Positions 13,023 to 25,055 of a stretch of 64,000 bases of DNA are shown piece by piece (position 1 is the stretch's first letter; every line of letters begins with the position of its first letter). Source of the DNA: Syngnathus acus (taxonomy: Eukaryota > Chordata > Actinopteri > Syngnathiformes > Syngnathidae); contig NC_051088.1 of the NCBI RefSeq assembly GCF_901709675.1, forward strand, positions 10,316,193 through 10,380,192, read 5' to 3'. The translations under genes were made by a program, and so were the position numbers. The notes under the pieces were generated by a model. That model was given only the letters and a program-made list of their open reading frames with translations. It made no database searches and was not told where the DNA came from.

Positions 13023-14384
13023 CTACACTTTATGTTTGTAAAACTGAAATTAATTCTCATCATTTCCAATTAATTTCATATGTGAACTTTCAGGGTTCAT
13101 TTTAAATGTTTTTAGTTCAGAATTACTTTTCGGCCGTATCAAAGAAAGATAAACTAAGAATGATCAAACCTGCTCTACAAACTAGTTTGTACTTAAAGTG
13201 AATTTAAATGTTACAACTAAATAAAAACTCACTATAATGCAAACTCCAAAACTACTGCAACCCTGATAGAAATACAAAGTACAAGAAAAAAAGAAAAACT
13301 GCAACATTTACTGGCATATTAGACAGAGCTCACTTTGGCATTCCATGGATGGTCTTCCGACAAATCAATCTGACATCATTTGACACAAAACTCATAGTCG
13401 TGCCCTCAACCTGGATTGAACTCAGATCTATGGGGTTGAAATGTTAAACATTTGCATTACAGTCAGGCTCTCTGGCACAGTTGTTAGCTCACATACATAA
13501 TGCAATGATAACGCACTTTTCTGCCTTCTGAAAAATGGCCTAGTTCTCATATAGACGTAGCATGGTGCTGACTAACCATCTCGCTTCTGACACTAATTGT
13601 CATGGGATTGTGCAGAATATTCCCTTCAAAAAAGATTTGAACCTGGGTCTCTCGGGCCGAAAAATCTGTCCACTTCTGACAAATTAGCCAAGTAGCTCCT
13701 GCTGTATGTCCTATTAGTGTTGTGTAAATGGTAAATATATATTCCATTAATCAAGAGACACACTACTGCACAAGTGCAAACAAATAAATCTTTAATTCTT
13801 TGAACATAATAACGCCCTTTCTCATTATTTCATAATAATCTTTTTCATGGCCAAAATTCTGGTGGCATATATAACACCAGAGTGACACTTACAAGGGCCC
13901 ATTTGACATCCCGGGGACGACCATGTAGTTCACACAATTCATTTTATAATGTGCACAAGAGACATGAGAGCAATGACCATTCATCCTCTCTAATTAATTG
14001 CTACATTTAATGAGTCCGGTCTGCACAAAGCCACTAATTGGACATGATACACTGTGAGTGTTTCATGCTAATAGGTTCTTTGATGGTGGCAAAGATAATT
14101 AGATCATTAACTCCGTACACCCAAAGTACATGAAGCGTTTGAAAATAGAGGAAAAGATGAGTGCCAAGGAGTAAAACCAGAGGTGATCTTTGGGGAGGGA
14201 GGTGTCCCCCTGAGGACGGCCAGCAAATCTGAAACGCATTGGGGCGTCATGTCCATTTCGATATGAAATGACATATTAAAGGCTTTTTAATTTTATCCAG
14301 TGAGTGCCTTGACTCCCAGTTTTTTTTTCTTACTTTTATTTGCAATTTGATTGTATTTCAGCATGAATCTATCATGTTAAGTGG
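13023..14384. other. no gene recognised; possible conserved noncoding DNA
   Basis: No exon was recognised. The stretch 13990-14115 is dense in homeodomain-type cores (TAATTAATTG, CTAATTGG, GATAATTAG, ATTAAC) and lacks repeat features, the profile of a conserved noncoding element; conservation cannot be tested here. At about 14215-14320 a GAAACGCATTGGGG...TTAAAGGCTTTTTAATTTT stretch resembles the tail of a dispersed repeat. Confidence 0.4.
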
Positions 14385-14565
14385 AAGCTCTTAGACTGGC
14401 CAAGTCAGTCAGCGGACCATAACCCAATAGAGCCTGCATTTTACCTCCTGAAGGAAGGGAGAACCCCGCCCCAGAAGCAAACAAGAATGGAAGGAGACTG
14501 TAATAAAAGCCTGGGAAAGCATTTCAAATGGAGGCTGCAACCATCTGGTCAAACCTGCAATCCTT
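14385..14565 (+). pseudogene. Tc1-like transposase C-terminal relic
   Basis: One frame gives LDWPSQSADHNPIEPAFYLL, matching the Tc1-family WPSQSPDLNPIE block that carries the third catalytic acid (E of PIE). After a frame shift the next ~30 codons give SKQEWKETVIKAWESIS followed by NHLV, matching the NKQ..LKEAVVKAWQSIS..ETQNLV end of the same proteins. The two halves are out of frame and no upstream domain or terminal inverted repeat was found, so this is a dead fragment. Confidence 0.75.
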
Positions 14566-16273
14566 AACTTTTTTAATTTGTAATTCTTAATTTATCAATG
14601 TATAGAAGTCACCAGCAATATCAGATGCAATTTAACTGTCTAAAAATCACAGAAATGACAATGAATATGATAGTCGCAAGTAAAGTCCTGACACAGGACA
14701 GACACAACTGTGTTGTAAATATTTCCATATGTTCTCACGTTTACTGTAAACACGATCACAATTTCTCATTGAAAGCAAATGGCAGAGGTCACAGTCGCCC
14801 AACTGTCCCCGGAGCAACGGCGAGGAATGCTAAAAATAAATGCAAGCCTTTGTAGGCGAACAGAAGGTCAATGTTTGTGAGCGTGACCGCAAGTGTCACA
14901 TTATCGGAATCAGAGAGGCCTTTATGTGTCGCTAAACATATTTTTGACGCTGATTTAAAAAAATACCTTGGGTTTTTTTTTCTAGGACATCAAGTTTTTG
15001 AAATATTTTCACTTTTTTGTGGTTAAGATTGACCTACAAAGGTTTTCGCAATACAAACTGTACCATGTTTTGTAATTTATGGCTATGACAGTTCAGAAAA
15101 AATATCACCTGTTGCTGAGCCTAACCCTTAATTCATAAATATTATTAAATATATTATTTTCATGAAAACATAATTTGCTAGCAAAAAATATATGGGCAGA
15201 CTCAGAATCCATGCAACAAATAAATCTCTAAATTTTCTTATCTTAACATTTCGTGCATTTTTTTTTTACCAGTGTTATCACCACACCAGTTTGGTGGAGT
15301 GCCAGCACTTCAAAAAAAAAAAGAAAACACAAACTTTCTCAATAATGTCATGAACATAACAATGAACTATATTGCAGCAATTCCTACCAACTTTTAAAGC
15401 ATCATATAAGAAGTAAAAATGATAGAGGACCTCCCTCATGGTTCCACCTCGCTGTAATGTACTTATCATTTTCTGAGTATAAAACTATAATCCACCCATG
15501 CAAACTGAGATATGAGACCACTTAGGAAGATGACAGATGGGATTTGTAACAAATCCCCTTATCCTCAGCTCACTTCATTTCCCAAAGTGTCAACATGCCT
15601 GAAGTCTTGTGAGAAAATAACAGCCCTGACTTTAGCCAAAGATAAAAATGTTTGTCAACAGCACAATTAAATGGAAGCAATGTGTAAAGATGAATCAAGA
15701 TACTAGAATGGAAGTCCCAGAAAAAGATCTATAATTAAGTTGCAGTCCTAATTATAAATGTTATGTCATTTCTTCATAAAAATTAAAGCCCTGGCTGCCA
15801 CCACTGACAAATTTGAATGGAAATTCAGTAGTACCATAAAAAAATTCAAAGAAAATTTCTATTGCATGATTTTCTTTTCTGAGAATGCTTCTTTATCTCT
15901 TGCTTCAAGCTACGATATGAAAAACTAAAGCAAGCAGTAAACTGCAGACCTTTTTTAAACACATTTTTCATATAATAGTCACATGAGAGCTGTATTAAAA
16001 AGAAAGGCAATGTTTGCAGCCATATCATTGCATTAACAGTCATTGCATTCCAGGATTCGCCATTTACGCAGGCGCCATCTTACTACCTTAAAAGGAAGAT
16101 AGTTGGGGGGATTTCAGTGCAGTTTATACTCAACAGCAAGTTGGAAAAGGGCAGGAAAATGATGGCTATTAGTGTAAAAGAAGCTGATAATGCTAGATGA
16201 TGGAAGATGGCTCCTTCCTCGCACAGCGGTTGTGTAATAATGTACAAAAGGGAAACTGAGATTTGTAAACTTG
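14566..16273. other. no gene recognised
   Basis: AT-rich DNA without a supported exon. A short perfect hairpin (GGGATTTG, TAA loop, CAAATCCC) lies at 15539-15557. The open frames are below 90 codons and show no family resemblance. Confidence 0.5.
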
Positions 16274-16819
16274 CAGGGATCTCAAATTCAACTTATGTGG
16301 GGGTCGCTGGAGAGAGTGTCTGGGCCACATCAAGTATTCCACGAAAAGGGTTTCAACTCCTCAAAAAAGTACAACAAACATTCTCATTTTTTACGAATTA
16401 CAGTGCAGTTAAACATGAACAACATAGCTTATCTCCTTGGTACTTTGCACATGGCTCAGCATGTCTAGCTGAGTAATGATGTCTGATTTCTTGAGCGCCG
16501 CAACTTTCTCGATGCATTCCATGTCGGGTGAACATTCCATCTGTTTTTCTTGGAATTGTCTGTTATGGTCGCCAACCTTTCTCTTCACGGTGGATTTTGA
16601 AAAAGACATCCACTTAGTGTTATTTCAGAATTATGATTTGCCAAAAGCTCATCAGCCTGATAATGCTAGCCCATGAGTGATTTAAAAAAAAAATAATAAT
16701 AAAAAAATTCAAAAAGTAGAAACACCTAGGTTAACAACATGACAAATACAGATGGGGGAGCCACAAAATATCATGCTGTGGGCCACAAAAGATCCCAGGC
16801 CCCAAGTTTGAGATCCTTG
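16274..16819 (-). mobile_element. hAT-Charlie-like element, internally deleted
   Basis: The plus-strand left end CAGGGATCTCAAAT (16274) and the reverse complement of the right end, CAAGGATCTCAAAC (16819), form imperfect hAT-Charlie-type terminal repeats. Subterminal GTCGCTGGAGAGAGTGTCTGGGCC and GGGCCACAAAAGATCCC match the GGGCCGC-rich subterminal blocks of this common fish family as I remember it. A transposase start survives inside on the minus strand. At 546 bp it is far shorter than an autonomous copy. No exact 8-bp target duplication is visible, consistent with age. Confidence 0.75.
16409..16609 (-). pseudogene. remnant of hAT-Charlie transposase N-terminus
   Basis: The frame opens with MSFSKSTVKRKVGDHNRQFQ. 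This resembles the start of Charlie-type hAT transposases and the related GTF2IRD2-type proteins (KRKVD.ENR.FQ..W). A short VAALKKSDI piece recalls the VCL.C.E..AVLKK.N zinc-finger region, but the cysteines and the rest of the DNA-binding and catalytic domains are gone. Confidence 0.55.
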
Positions 16820-16861
16820 CTTTAATGGATAGTGTATTTTTTATGTTATCTCACTAAATAT

Positions 16862-16995
16862 CCATCCTTTTCCATTTCTAAACTACATATCGTGTTCAAG
16901 GTCACGGGGAAGCGAAGCCCATCCTATCTGACTTTGGGCGAAAGGGGGACCACACAACCCGAATTACACGGCACATATGGAGGACAACCATGGAT
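16862..16995 (-). repeat. old tRNA-derived SINE relic (3' part)
   Basis: TCCATCCTTTTCCATTTCTAAACTAC corresponds to the reversed SINE 3' end. It is followed by CATCCTATCTGACTTTGGGCG, a diverged copy of the CCTATCCCAGC... block, and ACACGGCACATATGGAGGACA. It lies directly next to the hAT-Charlie-like element. Confidence 0.6.
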
Positions 16996-17081
16996 GAATG
17001 GATGAGGACAGAGGGCATTGACAGCTGCTTGTGTGTATGTTAGTACAGTAGGTGTTTGGAGGGGGGGGCACAGAAAGATGA

Positions 17082-17083
<2 letters not shown>

Positions 17084-17145
<62 letters not shown>
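17084..17145. repeat. (GA)n microsatellite
   Basis: About 30 uninterrupted GA dinucleotides. On the minus strand this is a pure CT tract. Confidence 0.97.
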
Positions 17146-17147
<2 letters not shown>

Positions 17148-17238
17148 TGGAAGGTATGAAGGTATGCAGAGGAATTCTTGTGATTGTCCAAAGTCCGCCC
17201 CACCACTCAGCCTCCTCAGCCATCCATGGATCTCCATT

Positions 17239-17862
<624 letters not shown>

Positions 17863-17868
17863 ACTTAA

Positions 17869-20800
17869 CCATCCATCCATCCATCCATCCATCTTCTTCC
17901 GCTTATCCGGGGTCGGGTCGCGGGGGCAGCAGCTTCAGGAGGGACTCCCAGACTTCCCTCTCCCCAGCCACTTCATCTAGCTCATCCCGGGGGATCCCAA
18001 GGCGTTCCCAGGCCAGCCGAGAGACATAGTCTCTCCAGCGCGTCCTGGGTCGTCCCCGGGGTCTCCTACCGGTGGGACATGCCCGGAACACCTCCCCAGG
18101 GAGGCGTCCAGGAGGCATCCTGATGAGATGCCCGAGCCACCTCATCTGGCTCCTCTCAACGTGGAGGAGTAGCGACTCTACTCCGAGTCTCTCCCGGATG
18201 ACCGAACTCCTCACCCTATCTCTAAGGGAGAGCCCGGACATCCTGCGGAGAAAACTCATTTCGGCCGCTTGTATCCGGGATCTCGTTCTTTCGGTCACGA
18301 CCCATAGCTCGTGACCATAGGTGAGGGTAGGAGCGTAAATCGACCGGTAAATTGAGAGCTTTGCCTTTTGGCTCAGCTCTCTCTTTACCACGACGGACCG
18401 GTACAGAGTCCGCATTACTGCCGACGCTGCACCGATCCGCCTGTCGATCTCGCGCTCCATCCTCCCCTCACTCGTGAACAAGACCCCAAGATACTTAAAC
18501 TCCTCCACTTGGGGCAGGATCTCATCCCCGATCCGGAGAGGGCATTCCACCCTTTTCCGATCGAGGACCATGGACTCGGATTTGGAGGTGCTGACCCTCA
18601 TCCCGACCGCTTCACACTCGGCTGCGAACCGCTCCAGTGAGAGCTGGAGATCACGGCCTGAAGAAGCCAACAGCACAACGTCGTCTGCAAAAAGCAGAGA
18701 CGCGATGCTGAGGTCCCCAAACCGGACACCCTCAACGCCTCGGCTGCACCTAGAAATTCTGTCCATAAAAATTATGAACAGAATCGGTGACAAAGGGCAG
18801 CCTTGGCGGAGTCCAACCCTCACTGGGAACGAATCCGACTTACTGCCGGAAATGCGGACCACACTCTGGCATCGGTGATACAGGGACCGAACCGCCCTTA
18901 TCAGTTGGCTCGGTACCCCGTACTCCCGAAGCACCCCCCACAGAACCTCCCGAGGGACACGGTCGAACGCCTTCTCCAAGTCCACAAAACACATGTGGAC
19001 TGGTTGGGCGAACTCCCATGCACCCTCGAGGATCCTGTTGAGGGTGAAGAGCTGGTCCACTGTTCCACGGCCAGGACGAAAGCCACACTGTTCCTCCTGA
19101 ATCCGAGGTTCGACCTCCCGACGGACCCTCCTCTCCAGCACCCCTGAATAGACCTTACCAGGGAGGCTGAGGAGTGTAATTCCCCTGTAATTGGAACACA
19201 CCCTCCGGTCCCCCTTCTTAAAGAGGGGAACCACCACCCCAGTCTGCCAATCCAGAGGCACTGTCCCCGATGTCCACGCGATGCTGTAGAGACGTGTCAG
19301 CCATGACAGCCCCACAACATCCAGAGCCCTTAAGAAATCCGGGCGGATCTCATCCACCCCCGGGGCCTTGCCACCGAGGAGTTTTTTAACTACCTCAGTG
19401 ACTTCAACCCCAGAGATTGGAGAGTCCGCCTCAGAGTCCTCAGGCCCTGCTTCCACAATGGAAGGCGTGTCAGTGGAATTGAGGAGGTCTTCGAAGTATT
19501 CTCCCCACCGACACACGACGTCCCGAGTCGAGGTCAGCAGCACGCCATCTCCACTGTAAACAGTGTTGACGTTGCACTGCTTCCCCCTCCTGAGACGCCG
19601 GATGGTGGACCAGAATTTCCTCGAAGCCGTCCGGAAGTCATTCTCCATGGCCTCGCCGAACTCCTCCCACGCCCGGGTTTTTGCCTCAGCAACCGCCGAA
19701 GCCGCGTTCCGCTTGGCCATCCGGTACCTGTCAGCTGCCTCCGGAGTCCCGCAGGCCAAAACGGCCCGATAGGACTCCTTCTTCAGCTTGACGGCATCCC
19801 TTACCGCCGGTGTCCACCAGCGGGTTCGGGGATTGCCGCCACGACAGGCACCAATGACCTTACGGCCACAGCTCCGGTCGGCCGCCTCAACAATGGAGGC
19901 GCGGAACAAGGTCCACTCGGACTCAATGTCCCCCGCCTCCCCCGGGACGTGGGAAAAGCTCTGCCGGAGGTGGGAGTTGAAGCTCTTCCTGACAGGGGAT
20001 TCCGCCAGACGTTCCCAGCAGACCCTCACAGAACGTTTGGGTCTGCCAGGTCGGACCGGCATCTTCCCCCACCATCGGAGCCAACCCACCACCAGGTGGT
20101 GATCAGTTGACAGCTCCGCCCCTCTCTTCGCCCGAGTGTCCAAAACATGCGGCCGCAAATCCGATGACACGACTACAAAGTCGATCATCGAACTGCGGCC
20201 TAGGGTGTCCTGGTGCCAAGTGCACACATGGACACCCTTATGTTTGAACATGGTGTTCATTATTGAAAATCCGTGTCGAGCACAGAAGTCCAACAATAGA
20301 ACACCGCTCGGGTTCAGATCGGGGGGGCCGTTCCTCCCAATCACGCCCTTCCAGGTCTCACTGTCATTGCCCACGTGAGCATTGAAGTCACCCAGTAGAA
20401 CGACGGAGTCCCCAGAAGGAGCGCTCTCCAGCACTTCCTCCAGGGACTCCAAGAAGGGTGGGTACTCTGAGCTGCCGTTTGGTGCATAGACACAAACAAC
20501 AGTCAGGACCCGTCCCCCCACCCGAAGGCGGAGGGAGGCTACCCTCTCGTTCACCGGGGTGAACCCCAATGTGCAGGCGCCCAGCCGGGGGGCAATAAGT
20601 ATACCCACACCTGCCCGACGCCTCTCACCGTGGGCAACTCCAGAGTGGAAGAGAGTCCAGCCCCTCTCGAGAGGGCTTGTACCGGAACCCAAACTGTGTG
20701 TGGAGGCAAGTCCGACTATATCTAGTCGGAACTTTTCTGCCTCGCACACCAGCTCGGGCTCCTTTCCAGCCAGAGAGGTGACATTCCATGTCCCAAGAGC

Positions 20801-20958
20801 CAGCTTCTGCAGCCGGGGATCAGACCGCCAAGGTCCCTGCCTTTGGCCGCCGCCCAGCTTGCAATGCACCCGACCCCTTTGGCCCCTCCCACAGGTGGTG
20901 AGCCCATGGGAAGGGGGACCCACGTTTCCTTTTTGGGCTGAGCCCGGCCGGGCCCCAA
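17869..20958 (-). mobile_element. full-length Rex3 (RTE-clade) non-LTR retrotransposon
   Basis: The element lies on the minus strand, 5' end near 20958 and 3' end in a (GATG)n tail (CCAT units at 17869-17892 on the plus strand). Identity: the encoded protein has an AP-type endonuclease followed by reverse transcriptase, as in RTE elements, and the stretches at 18785-18805 and 19231-19249 match, from memory, the primer sites widely used to amplify the Rex3 reverse transcriptase. Rex3 tails are GATG repeats. The 9-mer ACTTAACCA occurs at both edges (17863-17871 and 20959-20967), a candidate target duplication. The 5' boundary is inferred from this repeat and could lie up to ~30 bp further out. 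The block is much richer in GC and CpG than its surroundings. Confidence 0.93.
17903..20923 (-). CDS. Rex3 endonuclease-reverse transcriptase, 1006 aa, uninterrupted
   Basis: The protein nicks chromosomal DNA and copies its own RNA at the nick (target-primed reverse transcription). The endonuclease domain spans about residues 40-285: LGTWNVTSL at 43-51, [10 protein letters not shown] at 176-185, and STDHHLVVG at 272-280 with the catalytic Asp-His pair. The reverse transcriptase spans about 510-820: [12 protein letters not shown] at 563-574, [12 protein letters not shown] at 645-656, [10 protein letters not shown] at 704-713 and the catalytic FADD box at 745-748. A C-terminal region with [10 protein letters not shown] (928-937) and a basic RGRPRTRW stretch completes the family pattern. 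Length suits a whole RTE protein, with no stop or frameshift. The true start may be upstream, since the frame continues in the same GC-rich 5' region. One oddity: the usual ETH glutamate of the endonuclease reads STH (residues 74-76). Confidence 0.93.
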   Translation of the reverse strand: MGPPSHGLTTCGRGQRGRVHCKLGGGQRQGPWRSDPRLQKLALGTWNVTSLAGKEPELVCEAEKFRLDIVGLASTHSLGSGTSPLERGWTLFHSGVAHGERRRAGVGILIAPRLGACTLGFTPVNERVASLRLRVGGRVLTVVCVYAPNGSSEYPPFLESLEEVLESAPSGDSVVLLGDFNAHVGNDSETWKGVIGRNGPPDLNPSGVLLLDFCARHGFSIMNTMFKHKGVHVCTWHQDTLGRSSMIDFVVVSSDLRPHVLDTRAKRGAELSTDHHLVVGWLRWWGKMPVRPGRPKRSVRVCWERLAESPVRKSFNSHLRQSFSHVPGEAGDIESEWTLFRASIVEAADRSCGRKVIGACRGGNPRTRWWTPAVRDAVKLKKESYRAVLACGTPEAADRYRMAKRNAASAVAEAKTRAWEEFGEAMENDFRTASRKFWSTIRRLRRGKQCNVNTVYSGDGVLLTSTRDVVCRWGEYFEDLLNSTDTPSIVEAGPEDSEADSPISGVEVTEVVKKLLGGKAPGVDEIRPDFLRALDVVGLSWLTRLYSIAWTSGTVPLDWQTGVVVPLFKKGDRRVCSNYRGITLLSLPGKVYSGVLERRVRREVEPRIQEEQCGFRPGRGTVDQLFTLNRILEGAWEFAQPVHMCFVDLEKAFDRVPREVLWGVLREYGVPSQLIRAVRSLYHRCQSVVRISGSKSDSFPVRVGLRQGCPLSPILFIIFMDRISRCSRGVEGVRFGDLSIASLLFADDVVLLASSGRDLQLSLERFAAECEAVGMRVSTSKSESMVLDRKRVECPLRIGDEILPQVEEFKYLGVLFTSEGRMEREIDRRIGAASAVMRTLYRSVVVKRELSQKAKLSIYRSIYAPTLTYGHELWVVTERTRSRIQAAEMSFLRRMSGLSLRDRVRSSVIRERLGVESLLLHVERSQMRWLGHLIRMPPGRLPGEVFRACPTGRRPRGRPRTRWRDYVSRLAWERLGIPRDELDEVAGEREVWESLLKLLPPRPDPG

Positions 20959-20967
20959 ACTTAACCA

Positions 20968-22929
20968 GATAAAGTAAATTATCTTATTATGGGACACTGG
21001 CTTGCAAGAAGAGGAATTTCTAGTTGCCATGGTGACGCTGGGTTGCCAGTTTTTGTCTTCAATGCTGGTGGACCAGCCAGGACACTTTTCATGCAGTAAT
21101 AGTGTAACATTGATGCTAAAAATGTCATCAGTTATTTATGTGCATGTGCAGTATTTGTACAAACACAACAAATGATCAGACAACGTTTATTTTTAAGACA
21201 TGAACTAATTTGGTTAGAATTTAAGGACTCCTATCTGACCATGTCTTTGCGACTTGATTTATGTCCTACTGAAAAGTGGTGCTCACCACAGTAACTTAAA
21301 ATGGCAATTACATTTCAAATTGAAAGAAGAGGACCTGCATGGGAGAAAATAACAATTACTTTTTAAGAGTCACATTAATGAACTTAATGGATGATTTTGA
21401 TGTGGTCACGGAGCCAGTAAAACTCAGCTGGTTCTGATCACTCACTTTGCATTCGTGCAGCAGTGAGGAAAATGACGAGTTTCTTTATGACAGTTTGGTC
21501 TCTTTTGCTATTCCCTTGCTCCAAGATGCCCTTGAGGTAGGATTCCCTGTGCCAAGTATGTGTGTGTGCGTGTGTGTGTATAGAGTTACAGACAGGCGTC
21601 TGCGTACAGCTGTGTCTGATCTGATTTAAATTGATGAAACGCCACACTGGCCGATAACAAATCCTTTGTGTCGACTCACTCTCATTAGATACTCGCTTGT
21701 AATGTTGAGCGGCACACTATATGCACAATGTACTAAGGACGTTAAAGTGAGAGGCCATTGTAAACAACACAACTCTAAAACATCCAATGCACTTCATATG
21801 TTCTAATCTAGGGTATGTGAATTTAGCAATGTGTTGGGGTGTTAGTTACGGTCTGGTTTGAGAAACAATTGATTTATTGATGGCACAGCCATGGGCTGTT
21901 GGGAATTTCCTTTATAGGTTGCAAAGCGGCTGCAATCTGGAAGGCTTGTGGGCTATCCAGAGTAAAAAAAGTGGTCAGAGCAGGAGCAGACAAAAGGCAT
22001 GAATGAGCATCTCCATTTCCTGAGCGGGACTACTGAAAGGGAATTTATTGAGGTTGCGTGGGCAAGGGGGTGGGGGGAACATGAATTAGGCAGATGTTCT
22101 ATATGACTGTCAAAGGAGAGGGATTGCTCAGAGGTCACCCCCAGGTTTCTAAGAGCGGGATGAAAGATGACAGGAAAATCAGCATATGGTGGTAGAGTGA
22201 AGAAGACACATTTATATCCACTGATGAGCAGGTCTTCACAGTTATAAAAGTGGAGAAGAAAAATAACGATCCAATGTATGGCCAGCGTTGTGAGAGCTCA
22301 TCCTGTTTAAGATCTTTTGGTAGTCTTTTATGTAGCGGTGTCATGTCAATATTAAAATCCCCAGCCCTGACCAGCTTTTTTATTAGTCTAAAATGTTCAG
22401 ATGAAAACAGGGCCAGGGGTCAAGTAGGAAAATAGTTAAAGACCCAGAGAAATTGCTTTACACGGACCAATTTGCCAAGTTGGAGCTCAACAGAGACGAA
22501 AGCATCCGAAACGGTTCATCAAGACCACAGCCAAGCCACCATTGTGGCTTGAAAGTTATTAAAGATAATCAGGCAAAACACAAAGGGTATAAATTGGAAA
22601 TTATGTTGTCGAGTCATGAAAAGGAAGTCTCTTAGTTATAAACATGTTATTCAAAGCATGTACCATGTTTGCTATAGTGCAGGCACGTATTAAGATCTGC
22701 ACTGATGAAGAAGGTGCAGAAAGTGATGGACAGCCAACTCACCTCATGAATGTATCTTTATAATACACAATTTCCTCACGACAGGGTGGAAAAAAACAAA
22801 ATTAGCCAGGACAAGTGATTTCCATCTGTGGCAGGATGTGAACTTCGACTTAGGATGTTACTTATTCAACACCATGAAATTTCTTATTGCTTACTGAGAA
22901 AGAGTCGGACGGAAGAACGGGCGGGCAGT
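20968..22929. other. no gene recognised
   Basis: No supported exon or repeat family apart from short TG runs at about 21560-21580. An X-box-like 14-mer lies at 21023-21036. Confidence 0.5.
21023..21036. promoter_or_regulatory. RFX X-box-like palindrome (second copy)
   Basis: GTTGCCATGGTGAC, identical to 2253-2266. In both places the motif is followed within a few bases by a GGTTGCCA- or GGGCCAAC-type stretch and then a CTGG word, hinting at a shared, decayed context. Function is not shown. Confidence 0.35.
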
Positions 22930-22998
22930 GGATGGATGGATGGATGGATGGATGGATGGATGGATGGATGGATGGATGGATGGATGGATGGATGGACG
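22930..22998. repeat. (GGAT)n microsatellite
   Basis: About 16 GGAT units, the last ones changed to GGAC. The unit is the same as the 3' tail of Rex3 and the local SINEs, but no element body adjoins either side, so it may be either a simple repeat or an orphan tail. Confidence 0.9.
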
Positions 22999-25043
22999 GA
23001 CGGCTAACGGTGATCATATGTATATGAAAAACCAAGTATATTTTCGACTGCTGAATGTTGTACAAGACATAGATGTTGTCACGATGTTTGTATACAGTGG
23101 CAGTCATACATTCCGATCATCAAATCCTCCCTCGTGATATTTCTCCCAGTGTTGTTTGCCTTGTTTCTGCTTTTCTTCCATACCCTCCAGTCTGTCTGTC
23201 ACACTATGTGTACTTGAAAGGAGATTATTTGCTTGATTTAAGCACAAAACAAATAAAAAATGATGATTTTGCCTTAAAGCTAATCTCACACCAAGCACAA
23301 ACCCACCTCCTGTCTGCGGCCAGTAATCAAAAGTGTTGTGTGACTATTTGGCCCCGCTTGCCATCAGCTGCTCAGACCAAGCACAAAAATTTGGTTCTGT
23401 TTTGGATTTCAGGACAAACACTTGCTTCCTCCCGCTGACTCATTCGGTTCTGTCTTCCTTCTCTCCACACTCCCTGGCCTCATAAACTTTGCTTTTTCTC
23501 TCTCTTCTCTTGCTTGTTCTACGTTTTCATTATTTAGCACCTGTCGAGTTTAGAACAGGAAATCTTGTCGTGCGAACGGTCTGACGCTTGAAACACAAAT
23601 ACAAGCTGGAATCCGGACAGAGCGGCATACTTAAGGACACTGACGCACATCCATGGTGCTGTGTAGTATACGAAGACGCTGGCCACGTGCGCACGGTCCT
23701 GACATTTCAGATTGTGCATTAGTTAATGTGGAAAGACATCTGGGCTGGATTACCGCTACACCTAATGACTATTTCATGTCAGGAGGAGAGCAAAAGGAGA
23801 GTGGAGCAAGAGAGGCCAGCCACTAAATACACGCAAGAATTCCTTCGTCTCTGCTGTCCTCTCTGTGTCCTTGGTTTCTGCAACTTGTCCTCGTGGCAAT
23901 TTAGTTCCAAATTTCACATTTTGGTGAAAGCACATACCGACGGGCCAAATTTGAGCTTTGGGTGGATAATGCTCAAAGTCAGAAAAGACCTGATTACCGG
24001 TGGTGTGGTGCTGTATTAAGGGGGATTTTTCCTTCCTGATTTGCTCAGAAAACAGTTGAGTCGACAATTATTATTGTTGAACATGTTAAATATTTCCATC
24101 TGCCAAGCACTGAGTTCATCTTACTCTGACTGTGATTGAAATTGCTTTTTATTTTGCTTTTTTTCGTGGGGTTTCATTGTAATGCAAGTTGCAGGTAGGT
24201 AAACAGTGTGGTGGTAAAAAGATTGGTGATGACCACAGAACTCCAAATTAAAGTTATCATGATGCAGGAAATGCAATGAATTGAAAATGATTTCAATCGA
24301 ATTCCTGCTATTAATTAAAATGGATGAAGTGGGTTTAGCCATTATCTAAAGCGACTTACCATTCCCAAACACGAGCAGGTAGTTTATTGCTTTTACGTTG
24401 AAATAAAGCTGCAGACATACCCCAATTATTTCAATGAAAATAATCTGTTACTTCATTGGAACAGTAACCGAGTGAACTTTTGATGATCGTTATATAGCCA
24501 TAAAGCAGAGATTTGATTGAATCTCAGGGTTCATCTGTGAGAGGGTAAATGGGTATAGAATAAAGTACAATCGAGATCACAATTGAGAAGGTTGTTAGCT
24601 TTATGTTCTATGCTCGACTGGCTTTAAGAGGAATCTTGCTTCCACAAGCACTCAACACCCTCCTTTCTATCCCCACTCTCCAAGATGACATGAAGACGAC
24701 GTTACAGTCTCGCTCGCTGTTAAACCGCTGCAAAGCACCAAGTGTGACATGATGAGCGCGAACATATTAATGGGGAATCTTAAAATCCCACAACGTGGTT
24801 AAAATTCTTTACTGTGTGACATGCTAATGAAAGATTCTGAAGACGTGGCAGTTTTGCAATCTGTGCAGTATTATGTCAATGGTACTGTAGAGTATGTTTC
24901 TACTGGGGTAGGGGGTGCACGATGCACAAGATTTTGCTTAACTTACGTATTTGTGAGCCGTAGTCTGGAATGTACATTTTACTTTTGAGTGAATATAGTA
25001 AAAGTAAACAAACTACTATTATAATTAAATGAATATACACAAT
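22999..25043. other. no gene recognised
   Basis: No exon supported. A 97-codon open frame at 23726-24019 and its antisense partner have no family resemblance. A frame at 24600-24751 gives a leucine-rich 50-residue run ending in a stop; it was considered and not accepted. Confidence 0.5.
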
Positions 25044-25055
25044 AAGTTGGCAGGG

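Noticed and set aside
15539-15557. 8-bp hairpin GGGATTTG/CAAATCCC
   Set aside because: Too short, with no terminator-like or conserved context in a eukaryotic intergenic region.
18072-21030. Many open frames of 60-140 codons on the plus strand and in other minus-strand frames
   Set aside because: They are shadows of the GC-rich Rex3 coding region.
24600-24755. Leucine-rich frame starting after an AG and ending in a stop, like a last exon
   Set aside because: No family resemblance and no upstream exon; codon use is unremarkable.
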